From: Xylocopa sonorina
Taxonomy: Eukaryota > Arthropoda > Insecta > Hymenoptera > Apidae
Length of the DNA: 64,000 nt
Assembly (NCBI RefSeq): GCF_050948175.1
Contig: NW_027490123.1
Coordinates: 992,001 to 1,056,000 of the forward strand
Direction: 5' to 3'
Numbering within the stretch: position 1 is the first letter of the stretch; each line of letters begins with the position of its first letter. The position numbers and the translations under genes are program-made. Of the stretch, positions 63,271-64,000 are shown one piece after another. Under the pieces are notes generated by a model. The model worked only from the letters and a program-made list of their open reading frames with translations. It did no database searches and was not told the origin of the DNA.

Positions 63271-64000
63271 AGGAACATTAAACAATTTGATGGTCATCGC
63301 TACAGTATGTGACAATTGAGAATTTGTGCACTGTTAAGCGAATTGGATAATTATTGATGACCCCATTCCAGCAAAAATAAAAAATAACTGAAAATTGGAG
63401 GAGCTTTTTGAGCTTCGCAAATAATGCGAAGACTGCTGCTGAAATTTTGCAGAAATTGTTTATTATTTATTCAGATGTATGTGGTTTTATTATTCCTTCA
63501 ACTATTAACAGAAAGAATTATTTTCTCCTGTTTGTGGACAAATATACACTTTACCGTGTAACATATCTGATTACATATAAATCAGAAATATTTTCTGCAT
63601 TTAAAGATTTTGTAACTAAAATCGGGGCTCATTTTAATTTAAGAATTGTTCACTTGTGTAGCGATAATGGCAGAAAATATCTGTCAAGTGAGACGAAAGA
63701 TTATTATGTAGAAAAAGGTACTAGTTACCATCTAACAGTTCCACGAACCCCCCAATTGGTGTTTCTGAGAGAATGGTCAGAACCATAACAGAAAAGACAC
63801 GCACGATGATAAGTGGTACTAGTTTAAATAAAGTGTTTTGGGGGGAAGCAGCTTTAGCTGCGACGTATTTAATAAACTTAAGCCCAACAAAGGTTTTAAA
63901 ACAAAGTAAAACGCCATTTGAAATGATGCTTGATAATAAGCCACAAATAAAGTATTTACGAATTTTCGGTTTCACAGCTTATATTCATGATAAGACCTGA
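63271..64000 (+). mobile_element. Ty1/copia retrotransposon remnant (gag start joined to integrase), runs off the window
   Basis: 63274-63357 reads NIKQFDGHRYSM, a TGA, QLRICALLSELDNY and another stop. This matches the start of copia-type Gag (NIKPFDG...), the first TGA lying where Trp is expected. About 50 bases later the integrase begins. Protease and most of Gag are missing, so a deletion joined the two. The right edge of the window cuts the element before reverse transcriptase. Confidence 0.8.
63408..64000 (+). pseudogene. copia-type integrase core, frameshifted
   Basis: The first frame holds IYSDVCG (catalytic Asp at 63474-63476), YFLLFVDKYT, and CSDNGRKY (second catalytic Asp at 63663-63665), as in the rve integrase fold. 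One base is missing at 63756-63757, in what should be PQNG, and the frame shifts. The next frame carries SERMVRT (catalytic Glu at 63767-63769), FWGEAALAATYLIN, TPFEMML and YLRIFGF, the usual order after the core in Ty1/copia Pol. The D-D-E triad is therefore present but split over two frames. The protein continues past the edge. Confidence 0.88.

Noticed and set aside
1..64000. Hox-complex microRNAs mir-993 or mir-10
   Set aside because: I looked by eye for their conserved cores (for example ACCCTGTAG) on both strands and found no match with a hairpin; CGCCCTGTAG at about 25211 differs and has no matching arm. A covariance or BLAST search would be decisive.

Overview
The window is nuclear DNA from an insect, most likely a hymenopteran (bee, wasp or ant), and lies inside the anterior Hox complex. 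Two Hox genes on the + strand show this. The first is a Hox3/zerknuellt (zen) gene in two exons, 13406-13736 and 15570-16483, with a complete 60-residue homeodomain. The second is the hexapeptide-coding exon of proboscipedia (pb) at 47820-48084, with the pb-type N-terminus and the YPWMKEKK motif. zen followed by pb on the same strand is the expected insect layout, so Dfd is expected to the left and labial to the right. The species itself cannot be read from the sequence.

Left part (1 to about 49.7 kb): CpG-rich, roughly balanced base composition, essentially no recognisable transposons, long noncoding stretches with many (GA)n/(CT)n tracts and homeodomain-type TAAT motifs. This is what regulatory DNA of a Hox complex usually looks like. 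At the left edge (306-532, minus strand) there is one orphan coding-like exon with a splice site at each end and high GC at third codon positions; I cannot assign its family. pb has a CpG-rich 5' region with a CCAAT/E-box pair, a long CT tract and four short upstream ORFs before its ATG.

Right part (about 49.7 to 64 kb): after a sharp change, the pb intron becomes AT-rich and full of repeats. In order it holds a dispersed repeat (49.75 kb), an unassigned AT-rich stretch, a tandem satellite of about 174 bp x 22 units (52.6-56.4 kb), an R1/jockey-like LINE endonuclease fragment, a second longer copy of the 49.75-kb repeat, a satellite fragment, a nested pair of piggyBac-family transposons (58.0-61.3 kb), a second related satellite family with about 179-bp units (61.56-62.8 kb), and a decayed Ty1/copia element running off the right edge. 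The pb homeobox exon is not in the window, so the intron is longer than 15.9 kb.

The most notable structure is this repeat compartment inside a Hox gene. piggyBac copy A (58119-60275, TTAA to TTAA, 16-bp inverted repeats) sits inside the transposase reading frame of an older copy B, and the pair is flanked on both sides by the satellite. Either the pb intron of this lineage has been colonised by satellite and transposons, which is unusual for a Hox complex, or the assembly joins two loci near 49.74 kb. Both can be tested.
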